Notes under the pieces: model-generated
Databases searched by the model: none
Told to the model about the DNA's origin: nothing
The model's input: the letters and a program-made list of their open reading frames with translations, nothing else
Assembly (NCBI RefSeq): GCF_015751785.1
Contig: NZ_JADOTY010000001.1
Span: forward strand, 5,208,001-5,272,000
Length of the DNA: 64,000 nucleotides
Direction: 5' to 3'
From: Micromonospora vinacea
Lineage (GTDB): Bacteria > Actinomycetota > Actinomycetes > Mycobacteriales > Micromonosporaceae
Made by a program: the position numbers and the translations under genes
Shown: piece after piece, positions 24,691 through 33,069 of the stretch
How positions within the stretch are numbered: position 1 is the first letter of the stretch
Layout: every line of letters starts with the position of its first letter

Positions 24691-25578
24691 GTGCGTGGAA
24701 TCCTACTTGCCGGCGGCACCGGGTCCCGGCTCTGGCCGATCACCCGGGCCGTCTCGAAGCAGCTGATGCCGGTCTTCGACAAGCCGATGATCTATTACCC
24801 GCTCTCCACCCTGGTGATGTCCGGGGTCCGGGAGATCCTGGTGATCACGACTCCGGACGACCAGGACCAGTTCCGTCGGCTGCTCGGCGACGGCAGCCAG
24901 TTCGGGCTGCGGCTGGAGTACGTCAGTCAGGAGCGTCCGGAGGGCATCGCGCAGGCGTTCATCCTCGGCGCGGACTTCATCGGCGCCGAGTCGGTCGCGC
25001 TGGTGCTCGGCGACAACATCTTCCACGGCGTGGGTCTGGGTCGGCAGCTCGCCGCCCACGGTGACCCGGTCGGCGGGCGGGTCTTCGCCTATCAGGTGGC
25101 CAACCCGCAGGAGTACGGCGTGGTCGACTTCGACGCCGATGGTCGGGTGCTCTCGATCGAGGAGAAGCCGGCCCGGCCGAAGTCCCGCTACGCGGTGCCC
25201 GGCCTCTACTTCTACGACAACCGGGTCGTGGACATCGCCCGCAAGCTCACCCCGAGCGCCCGGGGTGAGCTGGAGATCACGGCGGTCAACGAGGCGTACC
25301 GGGAGACCGGGGAGCTGTCGGTGACGGTGCTGGATCGGGGCACCGCCTGGCTGGACACCGGCACGTTCACCTCGATGATGCAGGCCGCCGAGTTCGTCCG
25401 GGTGGTCGAGGAGCGGCAGGGCCTCAAGATCGGTTGTGTCGAGGAGGTCGCCTGGCGCGCGGGCCTGATTGACGACGCGCAGCTGCGCGCGCTCGCCGAG
25501 CCGCTGACCAAGAGCGGTTACGGCGACTACCTGCTCCGTCTGCTCACCGAGCAGTCCGGCGACGGGGGTTCCTGGTGA
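24691..25578 (+). CDS. rfbA: Glucose-1-phosphate thymidylyltransferase
   Basis: A 295-residue nucleotidyltransferase from GTG 24691. The dTTP-binding loop is LAGGTGSRLWPITRAVSKQL, with the sugar-phosphate site in PVFDKPMIYYPLS. Metal-binding Asp is in VALVLGDNIFHG, and IEEKPARPKSRYAVPGLYFYD is a family signature. It makes dTDP-glucose, the first step to dTDP-L-rhamnose. It is divergent from rfbB across an 85-base region with two facing promoters, and overlaps rfbC by four bases (GTGA). Confidence 0.95.
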   Translation: MRGILLAGGTGSRLWPITRAVSKQLMPVFDKPMIYYPLSTLVMSGVREILVITTPDDQDQFRRLLGDGSQFGLRLEYVSQERPEGIAQAFILGADFIGAESVALVLGDNIFHGVGLGRQLAAHGDPVGGRVFAYQVANPQEYGVVDFDADGRVLSIEEKPARPKSRYAVPGLYFYDNRVVDIARKLTPSARGELEITAVNEAYRETGELSVTVLDRGTAWLDTGTFTSMMQAAEFVRVVEERQGLKIGCVEEVAWRAGLIDDAQLRALAEPLTKSGYGDYLLRLLTEQSGDGGSW

Positions 25579-26198
25579 AGATCCGTGAGTTGAGCATCGA
25601 GGGCGCCTGGGAGATCACCCCCCAGCAGCACGGTGACCCGCGCGGCATGTTCATGGAGTGGTACCGCTTCGACAAGCTCGCCGAGGCGGTGGGGCATCCG
25701 CTGCGGCTGGCCCAGGCCAACCTGTCGGTCTCCGCGCGTGGCGTGGTGCGCGGCGTGCACTTCGCCGACGTCCCGCCCGGGCAGGCCAAGTACGTCACCT
25801 GTGTGCGGGGCGCGGTCCTCGACGTGATCGTGGATTTGCGGGTGGGTTCGCCGACCTTCGGCCGTTGGGAGGGCGTCCGGCTGGACGACACCGACCGTCG
25901 GGCGGTCTACCTCAGCGAGGGGCTGGGGCACGGGTTCTGCGCGTTGACCGACGACGCCACGTTGAGCTATCTCTGCTCGGCCACCTACAACCCGACCGGC
26001 GAGCACGCGGTGCACCCGCTGGACGAGGAGTTGGGCATCGAGTGGCCCGCCGAGGTGCCGCTGCTGTCCGCGCGGGACGACGCCGCGCCGACCCTCGCGC
26101 AGGCCCGCGAGCGGGGCCTGCTCCCGGAGTACGACAGTTGCCGGCGGTTCGTGGCGAGCCTCGGCCCGGACGGAATGTCGCACTCAACCGGTATGTGA
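25575..26198 (+). CDS. rfbC: dTDP-4-dehydrorhamnose 3,5-epimerase
   Basis: A 207-residue cupin-fold enzyme from GTG 25575. The catalytic base region is SARGVVRGVHFADVPPGQAK, with the conserved His of the RmlC family. LSEGLGHGFCALTDDATLSYLCS supplies the second active-site part with the Tyr of the general-acid position. It converts dTDP-4-keto-6-deoxyglucose to the L-sugar before RfbD reduction. It completes the rhamnose pathway, with rfbA/rfbC on the plus strand and rfbB/rfbD on the minus strand. Confidence 0.94.
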   Translation: MKIRELSIEGAWEITPQQHGDPRGMFMEWYRFDKLAEAVGHPLRLAQANLSVSARGVVRGVHFADVPPGQAKYVTCVRGAVLDVIVDLRVGSPTFGRWEGVRLDDTDRRAVYLSEGLGHGFCALTDDATLSYLCSATYNPTGEHAVHPLDEELGIEWPAEVPLLSARDDAAPTLAQARERGLLPEYDSCRRFVASLGPDGMSHSTGM

Positions 26199-26254
26199 CA
26201 GCGCTCGGGGCACGACCTGTGGTCTGACAGTGACGAACCGGGCCTCCGGGCGGC

Positions 26255-26260
26255 TAATGT
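26255..26260 (+). promoter_or_regulatory. -10 hexamer for pafA, probable leaderless promoter
   Basis: TAATGT precedes the ATG at 26267 by six bases. It gives pafA a promoter separate from the rhamnose genes upstream. Confidence 0.5.
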
Positions 26261-26266
26261 CACACC

Positions 26267-27625
26267 ATGGAGCGGCGAATCTTCGGCCTCGAGACCGAGT
26301 ACGGCGTCACCTGCACCTATCGCGGGCAGCGGCGGCTGTCCCCGGACGAGGTCGCGCGGTATCTGTTCCGTCGCGTGGTGTCCTGGGGCCGGTCGAGCAA
26401 TGTCTTCCTGCGTAATGGAGCCCGGCTCTACCTGGACGTCGGGTCGCATCCGGAGTACGCGACACCGGAGTGCGACTCGGTGACCGATCTCGTCGCCCAC
26501 GACCGGGCCGGCGAGCGGATCCTGGAGGGCCTGCTCGTCGACGCGGAGAAGCGGCTGCACGACGAGGGCATCGCGGGTGAGATCTACCTGTTCAAGAACA
26601 ACACCGACTCGGCCGGCAACTCGTACGGGTGCCACGAGAACTACCTGGTCTCCCGGCACGGCGAGTTCGGCCGGCTCGCCGACGTGCTCATCCCGTTCCT
26701 GGTCACCCGGCAGTTGATCTGCGGGGCCGGCAAGGTCCTGCAAACCCCACGCGGCGCGGTCTACTGCCTCTCGCAGCGGGCCGAGCATATCTGGGAGGGC
26801 GTCTCCTCGGCGACCACCCGGAGCCGCCCGATCATCAACACCCGGGACGAGCCGCACGCCGACGCCGAGCGCTACCGGCGGCTGCACGTGATCGTCGGCG
26901 ACTCCAACATGAACGAGGTCACCACGCTGCTCAAGGTCGGCACCGCCGACATCGTGCTGCGGATGATCGAGGCCGGGGTGGTGATGCGCGACCTGTCCCT
27001 GGAGAACCCGATCCGGGCCATCCGGGAGGTGTCGCACGACATCACCGGCCGGCGCAAGGTGCGGCTGGCCAACGGCAAGGAGGTCAGCGCCCTGGACATC
27101 CAGCAGGAATACCTCTCCAAGGCCACCGAGTTCGTCGAGCGACGCGGTGGCGACCAGGCCGCCAAGCGGGTCGTCGAGCTGTGGGGCCGGGTGCTCAACG
27201 CGGTGGAGACCGGCGATCTGGAGCCCGTCTCCCGGGAGATCGACTGGGTCAGCAAGCTGCGGCTGATCGAGCGTTACCAGCGCAAGCACGACCTGCCGCT
27301 GTCGCACCCCCGGGTGGCGCAGATGGATCTGGCGTACCACGACGTGCGTCGTGGCCGGGGCCTCTACGGGCTGCTGGAGCGCCGCGGCGACGTGGACCGG
27401 GTGGCCACCGACCCGGAGATCTTCGAGGCCAAGGAGACCCCGCCGCAGACCACCCGGGCCCGGCTGCGGGGCGAGTTCATCCGGCACGCCCAGGAGAAGC
27501 GCCGGGACTTCACAGTCGACTGGGTGCACCTGAAGCTCAACGACCAGGCCCAGCGCACAGTGCTCTGCAAGGACCCGTTCCGGGCGTACGACGAGCGGGT
27601 GGAGCGGTTGATCGCCAGCATGTGA
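26267..27625 (+). CDS. pafA: Pup--protein ligase
   Basis: A 452-residue enzyme of the glutamine-synthetase-like family from ATG 26267. The N-terminal FGLETEYGVTC carries the acidic Mg/ATP ligands. HPEYATPECDSVTDLVAHDRAGERI and YLFKNNTDSAGNSYGCHENYLV are shared with Dop, but the Dop-specific insertion near residue 40 is absent, as expected for PafA. It phosphorylates the terminal Glu of Pup and joins it to substrate lysines. In many actinobacteria it lies close to prcA. Here about 7 kb of glycan genes separate them. Confidence 0.97.
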   Translation: MERRIFGLETEYGVTCTYRGQRRLSPDEVARYLFRRVVSWGRSSNVFLRNGARLYLDVGSHPEYATPECDSVTDLVAHDRAGERILEGLLVDAEKRLHDEGIAGEIYLFKNNTDSAGNSYGCHENYLVSRHGEFGRLADVLIPFLVTRQLICGAGKVLQTPRGAVYCLSQRAEHIWEGVSSATTRSRPIINTRDEPHADAERYRRLHVIVGDSNMNEVTTLLKVGTADIVLRMIEAGVVMRDLSLENPIRAIREVSHDITGRRKVRLANGKEVSALDIQQEYLSKATEFVERRGGDQAAKRVVELWGRVLNAVETGDLEPVSREIDWVSKLRLIERYQRKHDLPLSHPRVAQMDLAYHDVRRGRGLYGLLERRGDVDRVATDPEIFEAKETPPQTTRARLRGEFIRHAQEKRRDFTVDWVHLKLNDQAQRTVLCKDPFRAYDERVERLIASM

Positions 27626-27632
27626 CCGGTTG

Positions 27633-27667
27633 CCGGCCCCGGCGGTGCCCTGCGCCGACGGGGCCGG
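27633..27667. terminator. Possible hairpin after pafA
   Basis: CCGGCCCC (27633-27640) pairs with GGGGCCGG (27660-27667), with a further GGCG/CGCC inner stem. It lies just after the pafA stop codon. Confidence 0.4.
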
Positions 27668-27704
27668 TCGGTCCGGCGCACCGAGCGGTTAAGCTGAGCG
27701 CGCC

Positions 27705-27899
27705 ATGACGACTTCTGGACCTTCCGACCGCTCCGAGCGCGGCTCCGAGCGGCAGAACTGGGTCGAACGCCGGCGGGAGAAGATCCGCGCCGAGATCGAC
27801 CGTAACCGGCGCGGTGAGTACACGGTGCCGACCTGGGTGCTGGCCCTGGCGCTGGTGCTCATCGTGGGCGGCTGGCTAGCCCTGATCTTCCTGGCCTAA
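27705..27899 (+). CDS. Small single-pass membrane protein, function unknown
   Basis: A 64-residue protein from ATG 27705. The N-terminal 40 residues are strongly charged (NWVERRREKIRAEIDRNRRG) and residues about 43-63 form one hydrophobic segment ending LIVGGWLALIFLA, so it should sit as a tail-anchored or N-in membrane protein. A TAAGCT hexamer lies nine bases upstream. I do not know its function. A short actinobacterial gene in this position after pafA is plausible but I cannot confirm conservation. Confidence 0.65.
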   Translation: MTTSGPSDRSERGSERQNWVERRREKIRAEIDRNRRGEYTVPTWVLALALVLIVGGWLALIFLA

Positions 27900-27932
27900 C
27901 CGCCCCCCCAGGCCCCCGCCCCCGCCCGCGTC

Positions 27933-27987
27933 GATCATGGAGTTATTGCCATGACACGCCGAGGCGGCGGGCAACAACCTCATGATC
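27933..27987. repeat. Intergenic inverted repeat, copy 2
   Basis: Two 18-base arms (27933-27950 and 27970-27987) pair at 15 positions. They begin GATCATG and enclose a centre with the same GACACGCCGAG as the element at 1693-1749. It lies between the small membrane protein gene and the DUF3866 gene. Confidence 0.82.
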
Positions 27988-28013
27988 AACCGGGTCGGGC
28001 GGCTCGGATCGGG

Positions 28014-29099
28014 TCAGGGGAGGAGGGTCACCGCGTGACGGCCGGCGGCGGCTGCCGCCAGGAAGTACGCGTGGTCGGCGTCGAGGCCACGGCCCATGGT
28101 GGACAGCGGCACGGGGCTGGCCCGCAGCGCGGCGTCGAGACCGTCGACGAGCACCCGGACGATGCGGTGCCGGGCCGCCAGGGGAGCCAGCGCCGCGTGC
28201 ACCTCGGCCGCGAGGGACGGCGCCAGGTCCTCGGGCACCACCAGCTCCGCCGGGGCGAGCGCCACCCGGCCGTACGCGGTGAGGCTGTGGTGGGACACGC
28301 CCCGGTGTCGGGGGCGGGGGTCGGCGTCGGAGATGCGTAACGAGCCGACCGGTCGGCCGCCCAGTGTGGCGATCGCGTTGACCGCCTCGCCGACGGCGAC
28401 GCCGGAGAACCCCCACCGGGTGCCGGTGCCCAGGTTGCCGGGGCCCTGAGCGACGATCGCGACGTCCGCGTGGAGCACGTGCCGGGCGGCGAGCAGACCG
28501 CCGTGCACTGTGGTGGCCTCCAGGTCACCGCCGAACGCCTGCCCGACGGTGATCGTGCCGGCCAGCTCGGACCGCAGCCCGGCGAGGGTGCGGGAGAACC
28601 AGGCGGGCAGCGCCCCACCGTCGGTGAGCAGGTACGCGACCCGTGCCTGCGGGGCGTCGGCCCGGATGCCGGCCAAAATCGCCGGAAGCGCCGAGTGCAG
28701 GTCGGCGGTGACCACCGGCAGACCGTCCAGGTCGTCCGCGTCGGCCAGCACGTCGCGGTGCGGGGACGCCTCCTCGTCGACGCCGAGGAGGATCGGCTGC
28801 AACGGCGTGTAGCGGGCCTTGACCAGGTGCCCGGCGTCGCGGGTGTCGGCGACGTCCGGCGGGTCCGGCGGCAGCCGGTCCGGCAGGGCCACCACCAGCG
28901 CGTACCCGCCGGTGCCCAGCCCCATCAGCAGCGCGCCGGCGTTGAGCAGCACCCGGTCGCCGGGCTCGGGCGTGCCGACCAGCTCCGGGTAGGCCAACGC
29001 CCGCATCCGAGTGCCGTCGGGCAGGTCGACGTCGAGCTCCACCGCCCCGGTCCACTGCCGTCGCAGCGTCGCCACCGTCCCCGTACGCCATCGCACCAT
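28014..29099 (-). CDS. DUF3866 family protein
   Basis: A 361-residue soluble protein from ATG 29099. The N-terminal 60 residues form a beta-rich part (VRWRTGTVATLRRQWTGAVELDVDL), and the rest is an alpha/beta fold with many Gly/Ala stretches such as VAIVAQGPGNLGTGTRWGFSG and PRPRHRGVSHHSLTAYGRV. The latter His-rich part is conserved in DUF3866 and could be catalytic or metal-binding. The family is typical of actinobacteria and is found near the proteasome and tat genes. No function is established. A TAGCGT hexamer (complement of 29107-29112) sits seven bases before the ATG, in line with a leaderless mRNA. Confidence 0.85.
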   Translation of the reverse strand: MVRWRTGTVATLRRQWTGAVELDVDLPDGTRMRALAYPELVGTPEPGDRVLLNAGALLMGLGTGGYALVVALPDRLPPDPPDVADTRDAGHLVKARYTPLQPILLGVDEEASPHRDVLADADDLDGLPVVTADLHSALPAILAGIRADAPQARVAYLLTDGGALPAWFSRTLAGLRSELAGTITVGQAFGGDLEATTVHGGLLAARHVLHADVAIVAQGPGNLGTGTRWGFSGVAVGEAVNAIATLGGRPVGSLRISDADPRPRHRGVSHHSLTAYGRVALAPAELVVPEDLAPSLAAEVHAALAPLAARHRIVRVLVDGLDAALRASPVPLSTMGRGLDADHAYFLAAAAAGRHAVTLLP

Positions 29100-29106
29100 G
29101 ACGGGC

Positions 29107-29112
29107 ACGCTA
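29107..29112 (-). promoter_or_regulatory. -10 hexamer for the DUF3866 gene, probable leaderless promoter
   Basis: Read on the minus strand this is TAGCGT, seven bases before the ATG at 29099. It supports that ATG over the GTG at 29108, which lies inside the hexamer. Confidence 0.5.
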
Positions 29113-29148
29113 GCCGCGCGGGCCCGGCGGCCCGCGCCCGGGTGTGGG

Positions 29149-30153
29149 TCAGGTCGGTTCGGTGCCGCCGGCGTCCGGGCTCGGCCCGGCCTGGGTGTGC
29201 CGGGCGGTGCCGGTGGCGCCCGGCACCGAACGGGTGGGGTCGAGGAAGACGAAGCGGATCTCCGGGTACCGGTCGGTGAGCCGCCGCTCGGCCTCGTCGG
29301 CGGTGGCCTCGATCTGCGCGCCGGTGGCCTCGTCGCGGAAGTCGACCTTCGCGGCGACCAGGATGTCCTGCGGGCCGAGCTGCATGGTCAACAGGGTGTC
29401 GATGCGCTCCACCTCGGGCAGCCCGGCCAGATCCTGCTCGATCTCGTGACGCAGCCGCTCCGGGACGGCCCGGCCCACCAGCAGCGACAGGTTGTTGCCG
29501 GCGAGGACCCCGGCGACCGTCAGCAGCAGGAACCCGATCAGGATCGACGCGACGCCGTCCCACACCTCGTCGCCGGTGGCGTGCGACAGGCCGACGCCGA
29601 GCCCGGCCAGCACCAGACCGATCAGGGCGGCGCTGTCCTCCAGGAAGACCGCCTTGACTGTGGTGTCGGCGGTCAGCCGCAGGAACCGTCGAGGCGTGGT
29701 CCGCCAGCGCCGCGACTCGCGGCGGACCTGCCGCACGGCCCGGGCCAGTGAGATCGACTCGATGACGAACGACACCCCGAGCACGATGTACGAGAGCAGG
29801 TAGTCGCCGCTGTGCTCGTGCACCAGGATCGTGGTGACGCCGTGGGTGACGGCGAAACCGGCGCCGGCGACGAACGTGAACATGGCCGCGAAGAACGCCC
29901 AGACGTAGCTCTCCTTGCCGTACCCGAAGGGGTGTCGCTGGTCGGCCGGACGGGCGCCGCGGCGCAGCGCCTGGAAGAGCAGCACCTCGGTGGTGGTGTC
30001 GGCGACCGAATGCGCCGCCTCGGAGAGCATCGCGGCGGATCCGGAGATCAGCCCGGCGATCAGCTTGGCCACCGCGATGGCGAGGTTGGCGGCGCCGGCG
30101 ACGACGACTGTGCCGGTGCTCTCGCTCTCGGGCCTGGCCTCCGCTTGCGACAT
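29149..30153 (-). CDS. Cation diffusion facilitator family transporter
   Basis: A 334-residue protein from ATG 30153. It has six transmembrane segments between about 18 and 215. The metal-binding residues of CDF proteins are visible as the HSVAD motif in SEAAHSVADTTTEVLL and a second site near EDSAALIGL, which has Glu-Asp instead of the His-x3-Asp typical of zinc exporters. The cytoplasmic C-terminal domain (about 220-310) has the ferredoxin-like fold. It should export a divalent metal, and the altered second site may point to Mn or Fe preference. A TAGGGT hexamer (complement of 30161-30166) lies seven bases upstream. Confidence 0.88.
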   Translation of the reverse strand: MSQAEARPESESTGTVVVAGAANLAIAVAKLIAGLISGSAAMLSEAAHSVADTTTEVLLFQALRRGARPADQRHPFGYGKESYVWAFFAAMFTFVAGAGFAVTHGVTTILVHEHSGDYLLSYIVLGVSFVIESISLARAVRQVRRESRRWRTTPRRFLRLTADTTVKAVFLEDSAALIGLVLAGLGVGLSHATGDEVWDGVASILIGFLLLTVAGVLAGNNLSLLVGRAVPERLRHEIEQDLAGLPEVERIDTLLTMQLGPQDILVAAKVDFRDEATGAQIEATADEAERRLTDRYPEIRFVFLDPTRSVPGATGTARHTQAGPSPDAGGTEPT

Positions 30154-30160
30154 GAGGATC

Positions 30161-30166
30161 ACCCTA
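30161..30166 (-). promoter_or_regulatory. -10 hexamer for the CDF transporter gene
   Basis: Read on the minus strand this is TAGGGT, seven bases before the ATG at 30153, with no ribosome-binding site between. Confidence 0.5.
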
Positions 30167-30257
30167 TGACCGGGGACGGCGACGCGCCGGGGGAGGCCCG
30201 ATCCGAACAAGTGTGCGGCACGCCCGCGTGGGTGCACGGTGTGGGCGGGTCGGCTGC

Positions 30258-30263
30258 TAGCGT
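30258..30263 (+). promoter_or_regulatory. -10 hexamer for pafBC, probable leaderless promoter
   Basis: TAGCGT is seven bases before the GTG at 30271. It fixes the pafB start. Confidence 0.5.
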
Positions 30264-30270
30264 CTACCGC

Positions 30271-31269
30271 GTGTCGCGGACCCGCACCGAACGCCTGGTC
30301 AACCTGGTGATCTGCCTACTGTCCACGCGACGGTTCCTGACCGCCGCGCAGATCGCCGCGACCGTGCCCGGTTACGAGCACGATCCGGACGACGCGCGCG
30401 ACCACGAGGCGTTCCAGCGCAAGTTCGAGCGGGACAAGGCCGAGCTGCGCGAGCTGGGTGTGCCGTTGGAGACCGGCACGGCGAGCGCCTTCGACGCCGA
30501 GCCGGGTTACCGGATCGCCCACCGCGAGTACGCGCTGCCCGACATCCTCCTCGAACCGGACGAGGCCGCCGCGGTCGGCATCGCCGCCCGGCTGTGGCAG
30601 CACGCCGGGCTGGCCGCCGCCGCGTCGTCCGGGCTGGCCAAGCTGCGGGCCGCCGGGGTGGACGTGGACCCGCAGGCGACCCTCGGCCTGGAGCCGATGG
30701 TCACTGTCGACCCGGCGTTCGCGCCGCTGACCGCCGCCGCCCGGGACCGCCGCGAGGTGGGGTTCGACTACCGGGTGCCCGACCGCGACGCGCCCAGCCG
30801 GCGCCGGCTGCAACCGTGGGGCGTGGTCTGTTGGCGCGGCCGGTGGTATGTGGTCGGCCACGACCAGGACCGTGAGGCGACCCGCTGCTTCCGGCTGTCC
30901 CGGGTCGTCGGCGCGGTCCGGGTGACCGGCGCCCCCGGCGCGTACGAGCCGCCGGCAAACGTCGACCTGATCAGCCACGTGGCCCGCTGGTCGGGCCCGG
31001 TGGAGCGCACCGGCCGGGCCACAGTGCTGGCCGCGCCGGGGCGGGCCGCCGGGCTGCGCCGCTGGGCGGTGGAGGTGACCGCCGGGCCGGACGGCGACCG
31101 GCTGGTCCTGCCGTACGCGGACCCGGACGGGCTGGCCGGCCACCTCGTCGGCTACGGCCCGGACGTGCGGGTCCTCGACCCACCGGAGGTCCGCGAGGCG
31201 GTCATCCAACGACTCAAGGAGATCGCCGTGCGCCACGACGAGCTGGCCGGCAGCGGGGGTGCCCGGTGA
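30271..31269 (+). CDS. pafB: Transcriptional regulator PafB (WYL domain)
   Basis: A 332-residue protein from GTG 30271. The N-terminal winged helix (about 1-70) begins TRTERLVNLVICLLSTRRFLTAAQIA. A central helical linker leads to the WYL domain (about 140-240), with the PWGVVCWRGRWYVVGHDQDR core that gives the family its name. A WCX extension ends the protein. PafB and PafC act together as a DNA-damage-responsive activator of recA and repair genes in mycobacteria, and the WYL domains may sense a nucleic-acid ligand. It is coupled to pafC by a GTGA overlap. Confidence 0.95.
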   Translation: MSRTRTERLVNLVICLLSTRRFLTAAQIAATVPGYEHDPDDARDHEAFQRKFERDKAELRELGVPLETGTASAFDAEPGYRIAHREYALPDILLEPDEAAAVGIAARLWQHAGLAAAASSGLAKLRAAGVDVDPQATLGLEPMVTVDPAFAPLTAAARDRREVGFDYRVPDRDAPSRRRLQPWGVVCWRGRWYVVGHDQDREATRCFRLSRVVGAVRVTGAPGAYEPPANVDLISHVARWSGPVERTGRATVLAAPGRAAGLRRWAVEVTAGPDGDRLVLPYADPDGLAGHLVGYGPDVRVLDPPEVREAVIQRLKEIAVRHDELAGSGGAR

Positions 31270-32321
31270 CCCGCCCGGCCGCCCGCAACGGTTCCCGCGC
31301 GTCCGCCGACCGGCTGGCCCGACTGCTGAACCTGGTGCCCTACCTGCTGGCCCGGCCCGGCATCGAGATCGCCGAGGCGGCCGGCGACCTGGGCGTCACC
31401 GAACGTCAGCTCCGGGAGGACCTGGAGCTGCTCTGGGTGTGCGGGCTCCCCGGCTACGGCCCCGGTGACCTGATCGACATGGCGTTCGACGGCGACCGGG
31501 TGACCATCACCTACGACGCCGGCATCGACCGGCCGTTGCGGCTGACGCCCGACGAGGCCCTCGCGCTGGTGGTGGCGCTGCGGATGCTGGCCGAGACACC
31601 CGGGGTGGCCAACCGGGAGGCGGTCGAACGGGCCCTCGCCAAGATCGAGGACGCGGGCGACCTGGTGGGTGCCCCGGTGGCGGTCCGGTTGCCCGGGGAC
31701 ACCCGTCGGGTCGAGGCGCTGCGCGCCGCCGTGGAGGGCGGCAAGGCCCTGCGGATCACCTACTACACGGCCGCCCGGGACGAGACCACCGAGCGCGTCA
31801 TCGACCCGCTGCGGATGCTCATGGTCGGCGGCCGGGCGTACGTGGAGGCGTGGTGTCGGCGTGCGGAGGCCGTTCGGCTGTTCCGCGGCGACCGGATCGA
31901 CGCGATCACCGAACTGGGCGAGCCAGCCGCGGTGCCGCCGCAGGCCGTCCCGCACGACCTCACCGAGGGTGTGTTCCGCCCCTCGGCCGACCTGCCGCTG
32001 ATCACCCTGCGCATCGGCCGGGGCGAGCGGTGGATCACCGAGTACTACCCGTGCGAGCGGGTGGAGGCCGGTGACGGCGACCAGTGGCTGGTCTCCCTGC
32101 GGGTGACCGACCTGGGATGGGCCCGCCGGTTCGTGCTGGGCCTCGGCCCGGAGGTGACCGTGGTCGCCCCGGTCGAGTTGGCCGAGCAGGTGCGGGCGAC
32201 GGCGGCCGCCGCGCTGGACGCGTACGCCGTGCCCACGCCCACGGCCGTGCCCCGGCCCGCCGAGGTCGAGCCGGAGCGGACCCCGTCGGGTGACCCGGCG
32301 GTGGCCGGCCGCACCCAGTAG
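31266..32321 (+). CDS. pafC: Transcriptional regulator PafC (WYL domain)
   Basis: A 351-residue protein from GTG 31266, which overlaps the pafB stop. The winged helix has LARLLNLVPYLLARPGIEIAEAA. The WYL domain has RVIDPLRMLMVGGRAYVEAWCRR, in which Trp-Tyr-Leu is less clear than in PafB. The WCX tail is followed by a Pro-rich unstructured C-terminus of about 30 residues. It is the partner subunit of PafB in the mycobacterin-like PafBC complex and forms a heterodimer in some species and a fused protein in others. Confidence 0.94.
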   Translation: MTRPAARNGSRASADRLARLLNLVPYLLARPGIEIAEAAGDLGVTERQLREDLELLWVCGLPGYGPGDLIDMAFDGDRVTITYDAGIDRPLRLTPDEALALVVALRMLAETPGVANREAVERALAKIEDAGDLVGAPVAVRLPGDTRRVEALRAAVEGGKALRITYYTAARDETTERVIDPLRMLMVGGRAYVEAWCRRAEAVRLFRGDRIDAITELGEPAAVPPQAVPHDLTEGVFRPSADLPLITLRIGRGERWITEYYPCERVEAGDGDQWLVSLRVTDLGWARRFVLGLGPEVTVVAPVELAEQVRATAAAALDAYAVPTPTAVPRPAEVEPERTPSGDPAVAGRTQ

Positions 32322-32331
32322 GCTGACCGCC

Positions 32332-32577
32332 GTGCTGATCTGGATCGTGCTCGCCGTGGTGCTGCTACCCCTCGTGGCGCTCGCGCTGGCCGTGCGGCCG
32401 GTGCTGGCCCGGCTGCCCCGACTGCGCCGCGCCGCCGTGGCGTTGCAGCGGCGGGCCGCCGAGGCCGAGGCGCTGCGGGAAACCGCCGAGGCGCTGCAAC
32501 AGCGTGCCGAGGACGTCCAACGTCGGCTCGACACCACATCCCATCGACTCGCGGTGATCAAGGCCAAGCGCGGCTGA
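32332..32577 (+). CDS. Small membrane-anchored coiled-coil protein, function unknown
   Basis: An 81-residue protein from GTG 32332. Residues 1-22 (VLIWIVLAVVLLPLVALALAV) form a membrane anchor. Residues about 35-75 form an Ala/Glu/Arg-rich helix with heptad pattern (RAAEAEALRETAEALQQRAEDV in parts), a probable cytoplasmic coiled coil. A TAGGCT hexamer overlapping the pafC stop (32319-32324) lies seven bases upstream, so it can be transcribed alone. It lies between pafC and tatA. No family recognised. Confidence 0.7.
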   Translation: MLIWIVLAVVLLPLVALALAVRPVLARLPRLRRAAVALQRRAAEAEALRETAEALQQRAEDVQRRLDTTSHRLAVIKAKRG

Positions 32578-32736
32578 TCGTGTACGCACCCGGCGGTGGT
32601 TGACGGATCATCGCGGGTTGGTCAAGACTTCACCCTCCCGGCCATACCACCATCACCCAGCGGGTGGCGGGCAGCCGATCCGCACGTACGATGGGCTGCG
32701 TACCACCCCCCGGACACAGAGCGACTGGAGCTTCTC

Positions 32737-33051
32737 ATGGGTGCCCTCAAGCCGTGGCACATCGCTGTTCTCGTGGTTGTGCTGATCCTGCTCTTCGGTG
32801 CGAAGCGGCTCCCCGACGCGGCCCGTTCGCTGGGACGGTCGCTGCGGATCATCAAGGCCGAGACCAAGAGCCTGCAGGACGACGACCGCGACCTCGCCGA
32901 GAAGGCCGACGCGCAGGCCGGCTACCAGCCGCTGCCGCCGCACGCCGGGCAGCAGGCGCCGTACGCCGGCCAGCCGCAGCAGGCCCCGTACCAGCAGACC
33001 CCGCCGCAGCAGCCGGTCGTCGACCCGGTGCACCGCGTCCGCGACAACTGA
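32737..33051 (+). CDS. tatA: Sec-independent (Tat) translocase subunit TatA
   Basis: A 104-residue protein from ATG 32737, with GGAG eight bases upstream. The transmembrane helix WHIAVLVVVLILLFGAKRLPDAARSLG contains the FG hinge, followed by the amphipathic helix. The tail is Gln/Pro/Ala-rich, which is common in actinobacterial TatA. It forms the export channel for folded proteins with twin-arginine signals. The GH127 enzyme at 42881-45214 has such a signal. tatC follows 18 bases downstream. Confidence 0.95.
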   Translation: MGALKPWHIAVLVVVLILLFGAKRLPDAARSLGRSLRIIKAETKSLQDDDRDLAEKADAQAGYQPLPPHAGQQAPYAGQPQQAPYQQTPPQQPVVDPVHRVRDN

Positions 33052-33069
33052 CCGAAGGGCCCCACCACC

